Below, in pieces: positions 14,730-21,359 of a stretch of DNA of 23,955 bases. Below the pieces are notes generated by a model that saw only the letters and a program-made list of their open reading frames with translations, had not been told where the DNA came from and made no database searches. A program made the position numbers and the translations under genes. Numbering within the stretch: position 1 is the stretch's first letter; every line of letters begins with the position of its first letter. Source of the stretch: a virus; IMG/VR virus record IMGVR_UViG_3300027759_000422, positions 1 through 23,955 of that record; one strand, written 5' to 3'.

Positions 14730-15511
14730 AACCCCTCTTTAGGGTCAGCCAAATACATATACTCTGGCGAGAAGGACAAGAATACTGCTTCGGTACCAGA
14801 AGCGTTTGCTTTACCATAACGATTCTTTACAGGTGCAACAGCCATAAAACCATTATCTGTTTGTGACATCGTACAAATAAGAGCAGGTAGTTGTGATACT
14901 TTACCTTGGATAGATGAACGAGGTGGGCAAGGCTTACCTTCAAATGCTTCACTTGTGTGATGCAATAGAAGTATCGCAGCGTTAGTATCTCGTGCAAGAT
15001 ATTTTATTTCTTTCATAACTGCACGCATACCTGACCATTCCTCACCACCACCATCAGTAATATCAATCAAGTTATCTAGCACTATCAAGTGTGGGTTCTC
15101 ACCGTGCACTTCTTCAAACGCTAGAACTTCTTCATCAATATCATTGAGTGTTGGCGCAGCATCAAAAGCCCACTTGATATGGCTTGTCTTTGAGAGTTCT
15201 CTCTTAGCAAGTTCCATATCTTCTGTGATTATTCTTTCTGCTTCTTCTTGACTCTTACCTGTAATCATTGAGAACAGGCGCATACTCATTGTGTGTGCGC
15301 CTGTATCTGCTGAGATGTACAAAGTTGGAACTTTGGTTCTTAATGCAATGGCTAATGCAAGTGTTGACTTACCTGCACCAGGTGCACCAGCAAACATTGA
15401 TACTTCGCTGCGTCTCAAAATAATTTTTGACACATCAAAAGTATTGAACACAGATGGTAATGGTTCCCCACCTGATTCTGTTTTACCAATTGTTCTAACT
15501 AATGTTCTCAT
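14726..15511 (-). CDS. RecA/DnaB-like ATPase (replicative helicase or recombinase)
   Basis: A 261-aa RecA-fold ATPase. Walker A is GAPGAGKST (42-50) and Walker B is LIVLDN (142-147). A DnaB/RepA-like segment, LYISADTGAHTMSMRLFSM, follows Walker A, and ILLLHHTSE (181-187) is the motif 3 region. Length and motifs fit the helicase domain of DnaB or RepA without an N-terminal primase-binding domain. Located one block upstream of primase, it is most likely the replicative helicase; a RecA-like strand-exchange role is the alternative. Confidence 0.82.
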   Translation of the reverse strand: MRTLVRTIGKTESGGEPLPSVFNTFDVSKIILRRSEVSMFAGAPGAGKSTLALAIALRTKVPTLYISADTGAHTMSMRLFSMITGKSQEEAERIITEDMELAKRELSKTSHIKWAFDAAPTLNDIDEEVLAFEEVHGENPHLIVLDNLIDITDGGGEEWSGMRAVMKEIKYLARDTNAAILLLHHTSEAFEGKPCPPRSSIQGKVSQLPALICTMSQTDNGFMAVAPVKNRYGKANASGTEAVFLSFSPEYMYLADPKEGL

Positions 15512-15519
15512 CTAGTTCC

Positions 15520-15906
15520 TTAGATATTAACTGTCTTGCATTTTTCTGGTGAACCCATTGGTGCTGTACAAGCCCAGAAGTCTTTGCCTGTACGTGGTCC
15601 TTGTTTTGCTGTGCGTCGAACCATTGGTCCGTGTGCACAAGCAGGTGCAGGTGCGTAGCCAGCCACTGGTGGTGGCACTGGTGCAAATGGTACTGGTGTT
15701 GGATTCAATGCGCTCAATGCTTGAGCAATTGATTCATTAGTTTGACCTAAGAAGGCTTCCTCTAATGCACCAACAACGTTACCTATTTCCCCTGCTACTG
15801 CGTCGTTAACGTTTTGAGAGAACGAAGTCCAATCATCACCACGTACAGTAACGATTGTTCCAAGTTTACTTTTAACGTTGGCAACATATGCTGATTCAGT
15901 TGACAT
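15520..15906 (-). CDS. zinc-ribbon protein of the replication cluster
   Basis: A 128-aa protein in three parts: a helical N-terminus (1-66), a Pro/Ala linker (69-89, PTPVPFAPVPPPVAGYAPAP) and a C-terminal zinc ribbon with C90-x-H92, C113 and C123 (CAHGPMVRRTAKQGPRTGKD, FWACTAP). The GPRTGKxFWAC form recalls topoisomerase-type C4 ribbons that bind single-stranded DNA. Between a nuclease and a helicase, a ssDNA-binding or recombination-accessory role is plausible but unproven. It starts 11 bp inside the nuclease gene. Confidence 0.72.
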   Translation of the reverse strand: MSTESAYVANVKSKLGTIVTVRGDDWTSFSQNVNDAVAGEIGNVVGALEEAFLGQTNESIAQALSALNPTPVPFAPVPPPVAGYAPAPACAHGPMVRRTAKQGPRTGKDFWACTAPMGSPEKCKTVNI

Positions 15907-16555
15907 TTATTTCTCCAATCGGAAGTGCTTGACTTCCATTCTTCCAATAACAATGTTCCTGATAAGAACACATTTTACAAGTGTCAAAGTTAGGAAGGTA
16001 GATATTGTTTTCTCTAGCCTTCTGAAACATTGCCACAAGTTCATCTAGTTTTTGTAGGCTCAACGCCTCTAGTGATATTGGTGGTGTTGTTGTTCCTTGC
16101 CTTGCCATCCAGTATGCACCATATGAAGGGCGCACACCTATAGCGCGTTCCATCATTGATGCGTATATGGATAATTGCAAGTCTGATTGTGGTGTTCTCA
16201 TTCCTGTTTTCAAATCCAGGATTACAAGTTCACCATCTGGTGTAACAAATACTCTGTCAACAGCACCTAACATATAGACACCACCGACTACAATTTCAAG
16301 TTTCAATTCAATAGCAGGTTTACCTTGAGGTGTTGTCCAGATTTTCCAACCTGAACCTTCACGCCATTGAACCCAAGACTCAACAAACTTTAAACCATTC
16401 TCGTACCACCACTTAGCGTTCTCACCATCAGGGTTAGCCTTAGTTGTGCGTACTGATTGACGTAAAGTTTCCAGTTGAAAATCTTCACCGTGTACTTGTC
16501 TGATGTTGCTGACTTCTTCAGCCCAAGCATCATCCCAAAGTTTATTTATTTCCAA
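15896..16555 (-). CDS. Cas4/RecB-like nuclease, C-terminal fragment of split gene
   Basis: A 219-aa fragment carrying the catalytic acids: D100 in LGAVDRVFV, D114-x-K116 in VILDLKTG, and the QxxxY motif QLSIYA (Q127). Three C-terminal cysteines (C193, C196, C202 in CKMCSYQEHC) match those of Cas4-type Fe-S nucleases. The N-terminal Cys and the GxxxHxxxE motif are missing here but present in the fragment at 16932-17132. Translation starts at TTG 16555, or possibly ATT 16558, behind AGAAGG; no in-frame ATG exists upstream before a stop. Probable role: 5'-3' exonuclease in replication or recombination. Confidence 0.85.
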   Translation of the reverse strand: MEINKLWDDAWAEEVSNIRQVHGEDFQLETLRQSVRTTKANPDGENAKWWYENGLKFVESWVQWREGSGWKIWTTPQGKPAIELKLEIVVGGVYMLGAVDRVFVTPDGELVILDLKTGMRTPQSDLQLSIYASMMERAIGVRPSYGAYWMARQGTTTPPISLEALSLQKLDELVAMFQKARENNIYLPNFDTCKMCSYQEHCYWKNGSQALPIGEINVN

Positions 16556-16935
16556 AATAGTTGGTCGCCTTCTTTAATTGGAAGAAAACCTATTACCTTA
16601 GTTGTCTTATCAACATTCTCAAACTCTGTTGTAACAGGCAGGTTATCTTTCTCTGACCAAACTATATCAAACTTGTCCAAATTGAATGACCAAACACCTT
16701 CAGGTGTTGAGTTAATGTATAAAGGAATCATTCCTTTTAATCTTGCTTCACCAACAAGGCGAGCATACTTTGATTTCTCAATCAACAAAGTATTGTAATG
16801 TGTGTGCCTACATTTTAATTCAATAAAGGCATTAAGTATTACTGATGTGCAATCAAAAGTTGAATACTCGTTCTCTGCTTTCTTTAAGTCAGGTATTAAC
16901 TCTGATAACCCATCAAATAGTTCTTGTTCGTTCAT
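16546..16935 (-). CDS. PD-(D/E)XK-like protein inserted inside the split nuclease gene
   Basis: A 129-aa protein with FD28CTSVILNAFIE39LK41CR, a D-x10-E-x-K pattern typical of restriction-endonuclease-fold enzymes. It is followed by HYNTLLIEKSKYARLV and IPLYINSTPEGVWSFNLDK, which I recall from stand-alone phage genes of this fold. ATG 16935 is preferred over ATG 16950: it has GGGAG 8 nt upstream and makes an ATGA overlap with the N-terminal nuclease fragment. Its end overlaps the C-terminal fragment by 10 bp. It could be a homing-type or junction-cutting nuclease that invaded the gene; activity is inferred. Confidence 0.72.
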   Translation of the reverse strand: MNEQELFDGLSELIPDLKKAENEYSTFDCTSVILNAFIELKCRHTHYNTLLIEKSKYARLVGEARLKGMIPLYINSTPEGVWSFNLDKFDIVWSEKDNLPVTTEFENVDKTTKVIGFLPIKEGDQLFWK

Positions 16936-17132
16936 TGTTCTGACTCCCATTTCTGTAAATCATAGTTCTCTGTTGCAAGGTGAACAGCACTACCACCAAG
17001 CGACCACACAGCAGGTTGTTCCTCAACCTTTTGAATACGAGAGAGGTAGTACTGATATCCACACGCTAACCAAGTAGTTAAACTTGAATAAGAAACGTGG
17101 TCTGGGACTTCGTAGCCGTTAACCTTTAACAT
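16932..17132 (-). CDS. Cas4/RecB-like nuclease, N-terminal fragment of split gene
   Basis: A 66-aa fragment with SYSSLTTWLACGYQYYLSRI (C24) and SLGGSAVHLATE (H51, E55). These are the first Fe-S cysteine and motif I of Cas4/AddB-type nucleases. The frame stops shortly after, and the rest of the enzyme resumes at 16555 beyond an inserted gene. 66 plus 219 aa gives 285, close to the intact size I expect in actinophages. A strong GGAGGAA site precedes the ATG, so the fragment is likely translated and may form a two-chain enzyme. Confidence 0.8.
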   Translation of the reverse strand: MLKVNGYEVPDHVSYSSLTTWLACGYQYYLSRIQKVEEQPAVWSLGGSAVHLATENYDLQKWESEQ

Positions 17133-17411
17133 AATTCCTCCAAGAATTAGATGAGGTAACAGGCGAGAACGGAGGAGAAACCCAACCTGTTACCTCTTTG
17201 AAGTACGCTGGGTGAAAGAGGTCAGCAAACCCCAGCGACTTATTCATAGTAGCATAGACACCGACGACACCATCATAAGACACAGGGTGTGTCGTTACAG
17301 ACAAGAAAACAAATAGGTTGTTATACTTGAAAAAGATAACAACAACTAACGCAGACTCATCAAAGAGTCTGCTTATATGTAATAACAAATAACAAATAAT
17401 CTGGAGGTCAG
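17133..17411 (-). promoter_or_regulatory. intergenic leader between divergent genes, with inverted repeats
   Basis: This 279-bp gap separates the leftward nuclease operon from the rightward transglycosylase. It holds an 11-bp perfect inverted repeat, GAGGTAACAGG (17153-17163) and CCTGTTACCTC (17186-17196), just upstream of the nuclease start; an 8-bp repeat, GTTGTTAT (17317-17324) and ATAACAAC (17336-17343); and the GCAGACTC hairpin at 17351. A leftward frame from ATG 17247 to 17119 could encode 42 aa (MNKSLGFADLFHPAYF...) and would overlap the nuclease start by 14 bp, but it lacks a ribosome binding site. No convincing promoter was found. Confidence 0.5.
17351..17372. repeat. GCAGACTC hairpin, copy 1
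   Basis: Perfect 8-bp arms GCAGACTC and GAGTCTGC with a 6-nt loop, 40 bp upstream of the transglycosylase start. The same arms recur at 23711-23734 upstream of the terminase-like gene. Read leftward, this copy (AGCAGACTCTTTGATGAGTC) matches that copy read rightward. It could be an operator or a terminator-like hairpin. Confidence 0.65.
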
Positions 17412-17744
17412 ATGTTAGAGTTATTGTTTGCTTCACCAGTTCAACCTGAGGTTCCTCGTTGGTCAGATGATGTATCTCGTTCATATGTGCGTAGTGCAGC
17501 AAGGAATGAAGGTTGGTCTGAGCGTCAATGGAATTGTTTAGATGAACTAATTTTTCGTGAGTCAAGTTGGAACCCTCGTGCAGATAATCCAAGGTCATCA
17601 GCATATGGTTTGTTCCAAGTCTTGAAAACTGAACACGGAACAAAAGTTCCTGAACAGGTTGATGCAGGGTTTGATTACATTAAACACAGGTACGATAACC
17701 CTTGTTCAGCGTTATCGTTTCATAACCGTAAAGGTTGGTATTAG
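17412..17744 (+). CDS. lytic transglycosylase (SLT-like), lone plus-strand gene
   Basis: A 110-aa protein with a compact SLT-type domain: QWNCLDELIFRESSWNPRAD places the catalytic Glu in FRESSWNP, followed by NPRSSAYGLFQV and the C-terminal DAGFDYIKHRYDNPCSALSF and HNRKGWY. This is the arrangement of small actinobacterial transglycosylases, which cleave the glycan strands of peptidoglycan. GGAGG lies 6 nt before the ATG. No convincing signal peptide is present. It is the only rightward gene in an 11.8-kb leftward region and overlaps the next leftward gene tail-to-tail by 4 bp, so it must have its own promoter. It could act in entry, lysis or wall remodelling. Confidence 0.87.
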   Translation: MLELLFASPVQPEVPRWSDDVSRSYVRSAARNEGWSERQWNCLDELIFRESSWNPRADNPRSSAYGLFQVLKTEHGTKVPEQVDAGFDYIKHRYDNPCSALSFHNRKGWY

Positions 17745-17941
17745 TAAGTCTCTGATTGTTCGTTATCAGGGTGGTCAGTTGGGCAAGGTGCTGTAAGTTG
17801 AGCACCACACGCATAACATTCAGCGTCGTCAAGACCCCATACTTCAATCTCATAAGTGTTGGGGTCAAAGACGGCAGATATGCGTAGCCAATAGCAACCA
17901 CATTCAGGGCAGGCAGCCGTTGGTATGCCACGCCAATCCAA
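17741..17941 (-). CDS. zinc-ribbon protein, actinophage type
   Basis: A 66-aa protein from a TTG start with AAGGAA 5 nt upstream. WRGIPTAACPECGCYWLRI supplies CPEC (11-14), and YEIEVWGLDDAECYACGAQLTAPCPTDHP supplies CYAC (42-45). This resembles a small zinc-ribbon family I recall from many actinophages. Function is unknown; such proteins may be transcriptional adaptors. It lies 3 bp after the stop of the upstream gene and is convergent with the transglycosylase gene. Confidence 0.8.
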   Translation of the reverse strand: MDWRGIPTAACPECGCYWLRISAVFDPNTYEIEVWGLDDAECYACGAQLTAPCPTDHPDNEQSETY

Positions 17942-17944
17942 TTA

Positions 17945-18211
17945 TTATTCCTTGTCATCATCAAAGATTATATCTACTACAGGTTCAAGCATCTGTGCCA
18001 TAGCGATAGCGATGCTACCTATCATAGCAACAAACATAACTCTGTCGTGTTTAGACCCTATCATTTCTTCCCATAATCCATCATCTTCTATGAGAACAGA
18101 TACCTTAGTTGTTAGGTTATCTATTAGGTCTGACATTTGAAATGCTTTCTCGTGGTCATTACTAAAGACTTCATTGACCATCTTTGCGATATCATCTTTA
18201 TCTTTACTCAT
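17945..18211 (-). CDS. hypothetical acidic protein with one hydrophobic helix
   Basis: An 88-aa protein, rich in Asp/Glu/Lys at the N-terminus (MSKDKDDIAKMVNEVF) with a hydrophobic helix VMFVAMIGSIAIAMAQML near residues 58-75 and an acidic C-terminus (DIIFDDDKE). It may be membrane-attached or a helical bundle. AAGGAG lies 10 nt upstream. It overlaps the WhiB gene by 8 bp and shares its transcript. No family is recognised. Confidence 0.75.
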   Translation of the reverse strand: MSKDKDDIAKMVNEVFSNDHEKAFQMSDLIDNLTTKVSVLIEDDGLWEEMIGSKHDRVMFVAMIGSIAIAMAQMLEPVVDIIFDDDKE

Positions 18212-18500
18212 TGTGTATCATCTCCTTATGTGTGTAGAAATCAGCAGAGGTAAGTAATTGTTCTCTTACAATACCCCTGCTACTTGCTATCCTTGCTCGT
18301 TCTGCTGTGCTTTTACCACCCCATATGCCTTTGACTTCAACGCGTAAACCATACTCCAAACAAGGGGCTATGTGTTCACACTTTTTACATATTGACTTGG
18401 CATATATTGCTTCCTGTTGTTGATTCTTTTCAGGGAAGAATAGGTCTTGACCTATCTCCCTGCATAAAGGGTTTTCAAAATCAGGAACGGATGTGTTCAC
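18204..18500 (-). CDS. WhiB-family Fe-S transcription factor
   Basis: A 98-aa protein with the four Fe-S cysteines C13, C38, C41 and C47 (PLCREIGQDLFFPE; SICKKCEHIAPC) and the turn motif GIWGG (58-62), followed by KSTAERAR. WhiB proteins are actinobacterial [4Fe-4S] regulators that bind the host primary sigma factor. Phage members such as TM4 WhiB are known to interfere with host WhiB regulation. It starts at a GTGA overlap with the previous gene. It probably reprograms host transcription during early infection, and it is the best host marker in the window. Confidence 0.95.
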   Translation of the reverse strand: MNTSVPDFENPLCREIGQDLFFPEKNQQQEAIYAKSICKKCEHIAPCLEYGLRVEVKGIWGGKSTAERARIASSRGIVREQLLTSADFYTHKEMIHNE

Positions 18501-18748
18501 TTAGTTAGTTGCCTCTCACATTCAATAACAACTTCTTTTACCTCGTCGTTAAGAGTGTTTAGTATTTTCCAGACACTCCATATATCAAAGCCTGCACCTA
18601 GTGCATCAAAGATTTGATTGTATGTTTCATTCTCTATCATATCGTTGACCTCATTTACCAAGTATCTTAACTTGATATTAAGTCTCAAGTATTCAGAGTA
18701 ATGTTCTGTGTTTATCTTTGGGTAATCATTAGTTGCTTCGTCTATCAT
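18497..18748 (-). CDS. hypothetical helical protein
   Basis: An 83-aa largely helical protein (LRLNIKLRYLVNEVNDMIENE; NTLNDEVKEVVIECERQL). It begins MIDEATND, and its first 12 bases, ATGATAGACGAA, are identical to those of the gene just upstream, suggesting a duplicated translation start region. It is coupled on both sides by ATGA and GTGA overlaps, immediately before WhiB. No family is recognised. Confidence 0.75.
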   Translation of the reverse strand: MIDEATNDYPKINTEHYSEYLRLNIKLRYLVNEVNDMIENETYNQIFDALGAGFDIWSVWKILNTLNDEVKEVVIECERQLTK

Positions 18749-18912
18749 CTGCTCACCTCCATCATTGTATTCATACAGATATTGTATGCGTCAACATTGC
18801 TTTCAGCAGAGTATATCTTTGTCATAAAGGCATCAACATCTCCATTGTTTCTCTTTAGTTCACGTATGACTTGTGCTATTGCCATTCGTGGGTCAATGTT
18901 TTCGTCTATCAT
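18745..18912 (-). CDS. 55-aa hypothetical protein
   Basis: Product MIDENIDPRMAIAQVIRELK followed by RNNGDVDAFMTKIYSAESNV and ending NTMMEVSR. AAGGAGG lies 7 nt before the ATG, and the TGA overlaps the next start (ATGA). The helical, mixed-charge composition is similar to its downstream neighbour, and they share the same first 12 coding bases. It is the first gene after palindrome copy 1, so that element may control this segment. Function is unknown. Confidence 0.72.
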   Translation of the reverse strand: MIDENIDPRMAIAQVIRELKRNNGDVDAFMTKIYSAESNVDAYNICMNTMMEVSR

Positions 18913-18934
18913 TTGTTTCCTCCTTGTTAGTTCT

Positions 18935-18958
18935 ACTGTCTAGTACGTCCTAGACAGT
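18935..18958. promoter_or_regulatory. TGTCTAG palindrome, copy 1
   Basis: Arms ACTGTCTAG and CTAGACAGT are perfect over 9 bp with a TACGTC centre. It lies directly after the amidotransferase stop and 23 bp before the next leftward start. It is the most spread-out member of a seven-copy family (consensus TGTCTAGKNNGTACTAGACA) in the early region. Probably a protein-binding operator; an RNA hairpin is the alternative. Confidence 0.75.
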
Positions 18959-19791
18959 TAGAATGTTGACTCTTCCCATATATCTTTTCTGCTTGCTGCA
19001 CTACCTTGATAGCACAAGCAAGAGTCTGTGTGTACGTAACATTCAATACAGAAATCACAGGTCTCACACACACCTGTAATCATTGCCATCTCTGTGAATG
19101 TATCGCCACACTCATAACACAAAGTCAAGTCAAGTGCTGAGTCTAAGTCATCCTCATCATAGACGGATGCTACTGATGTCCCATCACCATCTGACTTTGT
19201 TTTCCTACTTGGTAACCAAGACCACCGAGTATAGTCATACCTGTAGGAACCATTAGACCACCACAGTCCCTTCTCCCAGTCACCTAGTTGTTCGTTCACC
19301 ATATACAATTCATAATCTAACTTGGGACTAGCGTTCAGGATAGCAATCTTGCTCCCACCTGCCCACTTTTCCAACTCGTCAAAGAATGTCTCATCATCTA
19401 GCGATTCGATACCAGACTTAGGTAGTAACTCATCGGCAAAGATTTTAGTATCGGAACGATTGTCACCCTTTGGTATATCAACAGGGAGTATGCCGTTGTG
19501 ACCAAGAATAATCTTGTCACTACCACCTACCCTGAACGGATGACAGTTGTTCTTGTTGATACCTCCGTGAGTTGCAAGTCTTGCGTGAAACATTGCATAC
19601 CCATCTGGATATCTATCTCTTACATTAAGAAATCTTCTGATTACATTGTCATAATCTAGACCTCTACCTGTAAGTATTGAGTCACCTGTGTGAACAGCGT
19701 AACCAAAACCATCTGGGTTATTGGAACACGCACACCTCAGTTGCTCATATGTTGGTGCTTGATTTGGTTCTGCTATGTGCAATAAACACAT
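18958..19791 (-). CDS. class II glutamine amidotransferase with C-terminal zinc knuckles
   Basis: A 277-aa Ntn-hydrolase. Removal of Met1 would expose Cys2 (MCLLHIAEP), the nucleophile. Other family signatures follow in order: DGFGYAV (27-33), FHARLATHGG (68-77; R71, H75), HPFRV, LGHNGIL (96-102; N99, G100) and RSDT (112-115; D114). It hydrolyses glutamine and delivers ammonia. Residues 220-265 add CYEC, CETCDFCIEC and CLC knuckles. The gene begins 2 nt after the amidoligase stop, so the two probably form one amide-forming system. What is amidated is unknown. Confidence 0.9.
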   Translation of the reverse strand: MCLLHIAEPNQAPTYEQLRCACSNNPDGFGYAVHTGDSILTGRGLDYDNVIRRFLNVRDRYPDGYAMFHARLATHGGINKNNCHPFRVGGSDKIILGHNGILPVDIPKGDNRSDTKIFADELLPKSGIESLDDETFFDELEKWAGGSKIAILNASPKLDYELYMVNEQLGDWEKGLWWSNGSYRYDYTRWSWLPSRKTKSDGDGTSVASVYDEDDLDSALDLTLCYECGDTFTEMAMITGVCETCDFCIECYVHTDSCLCYQGSAASRKDIWEESTF

Positions 19792-19793
19792 AT

Positions 19794-20975
19794 CTATACC
19801 TCTTTCTCAACCATTAGGTTGTGTATGTGTTTATATTTATCTTGATTCTCCTCAACAAAGATACGATAAGTATCCCAAGTCAGGGCACCAACAGTAATAT
19901 CAGGGATAGTTACATCCCTTGTATACTCCACGATGGATGCCACGAATTGTATGTCAGCAAGGACACGCTCAGGTTTGAGTGAACCCTTGAACATACGGAT
20001 TTCTACTGTCTCACTATTGCAAAGATTGACAGCAGTATATCGGTCAGGATTGTAGTCCTTACCTAATATAACTTTGCCTGCCTTCTCCTTCTGACCATCA
20101 AATGTAGACCATTGGAGAGACGAGCGACCAGCAATAGCAACACATTGTCTTTCACTTGTGTTGATTAGATAGGCAAACCTCCACAGGTGAGACCTATCTT
20201 TGAAACCCTTACGAGATAGATGGATATGAATACCACAAGTCTTAGTATCCCAAGACCTGAAACCCATACCTGCTAACTTGCTAAGGATTGTCCAGTCAAT
20301 TGAGACAGCAAACTCATATGACATTGGATGTGTGACTATCTCGAATCCTTCTTCGAGTGAGCCATCTGATTTGAAGTATGCAACAGGGCCAAAGTGCTCG
20401 CTCAATTTGCTGAGAGCGCTGCGTATGCTGTTGCCTCGACTTTCTACTTCTATCTCAAGACCATAAAACATTTCGTTAGAAAGTTTTAAGGACCTGAGGT
20501 CGTATCGTGAGTATGCTTCTTGTGAATTAGGTTGCATAAAGAAATCAGGTTCAGGTTTCCAACTGTAATTATCTAGAAACTCTGAGCCATTACACCTACG
20601 GCAAGGGTCCTCATAGTACTCATCACAACTCTCGCAGTAATGTGCATCCGATACACAATTACCACACCAAACATTGCCACTAACACCATTGCTATCATTA
20701 TTATGTGTTAAGTCACCACATCTATCGCAATGGAAATAGTTATCTAAGCAACTGTCACAGTAAGAATTGTTAGCCCTCCACCCACCATCAGGTAGGTAAG
20801 ATTCATTACAATCATCACAGAACGCTGCGCAACTATCACAGTAGTAATCGCCATCAATTTCTACTGCATCAGAACTATCTATATCCTCCATACAATCGGA
20901 TACAATTTCTGTGCAACGATTACCATTACAAATAACTGGTGTGCTTGGTGCTTCTGGTTCATCCACTAAGTTCAT
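19794..20975 (-). CDS. amidoligase (COOH-NH2 ligase) with N-terminal zinc-knuckle array
   Basis: A 393-aa protein. Residues 16-128 contain about seven CxxC knuckles (46/49, 53/56, 73/76, 83/86, 104/107, 114/117, 125/128), LIM- or treble-clef-like. Residues 165-393 match the amidoligase family of the glutamine synthetase/GCS fold: FYGLEIEVE (170-178), GFEIVTHP (210-217), CGIHIHLS (248-255) and TVEIRMFKGSLKPERVLADI. Such enzymes use ATP to join a carboxyl to an amine. Iyer, Aravind and colleagues described pairs with class II amidotransferases, as here. AAAGGAGGTGA precedes the ATG, and a promoter lies 80 bp upstream. Confidence 0.9.
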   Translation of the reverse strand: MNLVDEPEAPSTPVICNGNRCTEIVSDCMEDIDSSDAVEIDGDYYCDSCAAFCDDCNESYLPDGGWRANNSYCDSCLDNYFHCDRCGDLTHNNDSNGVSGNVWCGNCVSDAHYCESCDEYYEDPCRRCNGSEFLDNYSWKPEPDFFMQPNSQEAYSRYDLRSLKLSNEMFYGLEIEVESRGNSIRSALSKLSEHFGPVAYFKSDGSLEEGFEIVTHPMSYEFAVSIDWTILSKLAGMGFRSWDTKTCGIHIHLSRKGFKDRSHLWRFAYLINTSERQCVAIAGRSSLQWSTFDGQKEKAGKVILGKDYNPDRYTAVNLCNSETVEIRMFKGSLKPERVLADIQFVASIVEYTRDVTIPDITVGALTWDTYRIFVEENQDKYKHIHNLMVEKEV

Positions 20976-21000
20976 ACTTCACCTCCTTTATATTGCTAAT

Positions 21001-21020
21001 TGTCTAGTAAGTACTAGACA
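21001..21020. promoter_or_regulatory. TGTCTAG palindrome, copy 2
   Basis: TGTCTAGTA-AG-TACTAGACA, a perfect 9-2-9 palindrome. It lies 25 bp before the amidoligase start and about 30-50 bp downstream of the predicted transcription start from the promoter at 21055-21083, so it is within the 5' leader. A bound protein could block elongation here. Confidence 0.82.
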
Positions 21021-21054
21021 CCAACTACTGACCTAGTAATTGGCACATACCATT

Positions 21055-21083
21055 ATTATCCCACACCTCAGGTGTTGAGTCAA
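21055..21083 (-). promoter_or_regulatory. sigma70-type promoter for the amidoligase operon
   Basis: On the minus strand, TTGACT (21083-21078), a 17-bp spacer and GATAAT (21060-21055). The spacer contains a 13-bp palindrome, ACACCTCAGGTGT, a likely operator between -35 and -10. It sits just after the end of the upstream gene, so it could give an independent transcript. Confidence 0.72.
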
Positions 21084-21113
21084 TAATGATATGGGTCATC
21101 CACTATGATTTAG

Positions 21114-21359
21114 TTACACCATATCTTTATTGGATATAGTTACACCATATCTTTTCTTGATTTGTGCATCGAGAAAAGCATAGGCTTCATCATCCATCTG
21201 ACGACATATCTTTATTGCCTCCATTATCAAAGCGCAAGCGTCAGCCTTCATCCAACCCTTGCGAGACTTAACATTGTCAAGGACATTCACAATGAATAAA
21301 CCTGCAATGCTACGATAACCATCATCAGTTATCTCTATTCCCACTATCTCCTTGTTCAT
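21114..21359 (-). CDS. hypothetical protein
   Basis: An 81-aa protein beginning MNKEIVGIEITDDGYRSIAG with a mixed alpha/beta pattern and KADACALIMEAIKICRQMDD helix. GGGAGG lies 7 nt before the ATG, and the start lies 35 bp inside the upstream gene. It is the last gene of the 22374-21114 transcript. No terminator is visible before the next promoter. No family is recognised. Confidence 0.7.
   Translation of the reverse strand: MNKEIVGIEITDDGYRSIAGLFIVNVLDNVKSRKGWMKADACALIMEAIKICRQMDDEAYAFLDAQIKKRYGVTISNKDMV

Noticed and set aside
16935-16950. ATG 16950 as start of the inserted nuclease-like gene
   Set aside because: No ribosome site precedes it, while ATG 16935 has GGGAG at good spacing and an ATGA overlap.
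17119-17643. A 174-codon leftward open frame covering the transglycosylase and the upstream gap
   Set aside because: Most of it is antisense to a clear transglycosylase gene, and its translation there is low-complexity. Only the last 42 codons (from ATG 17247) remain possible, noted under the intergenic feature.
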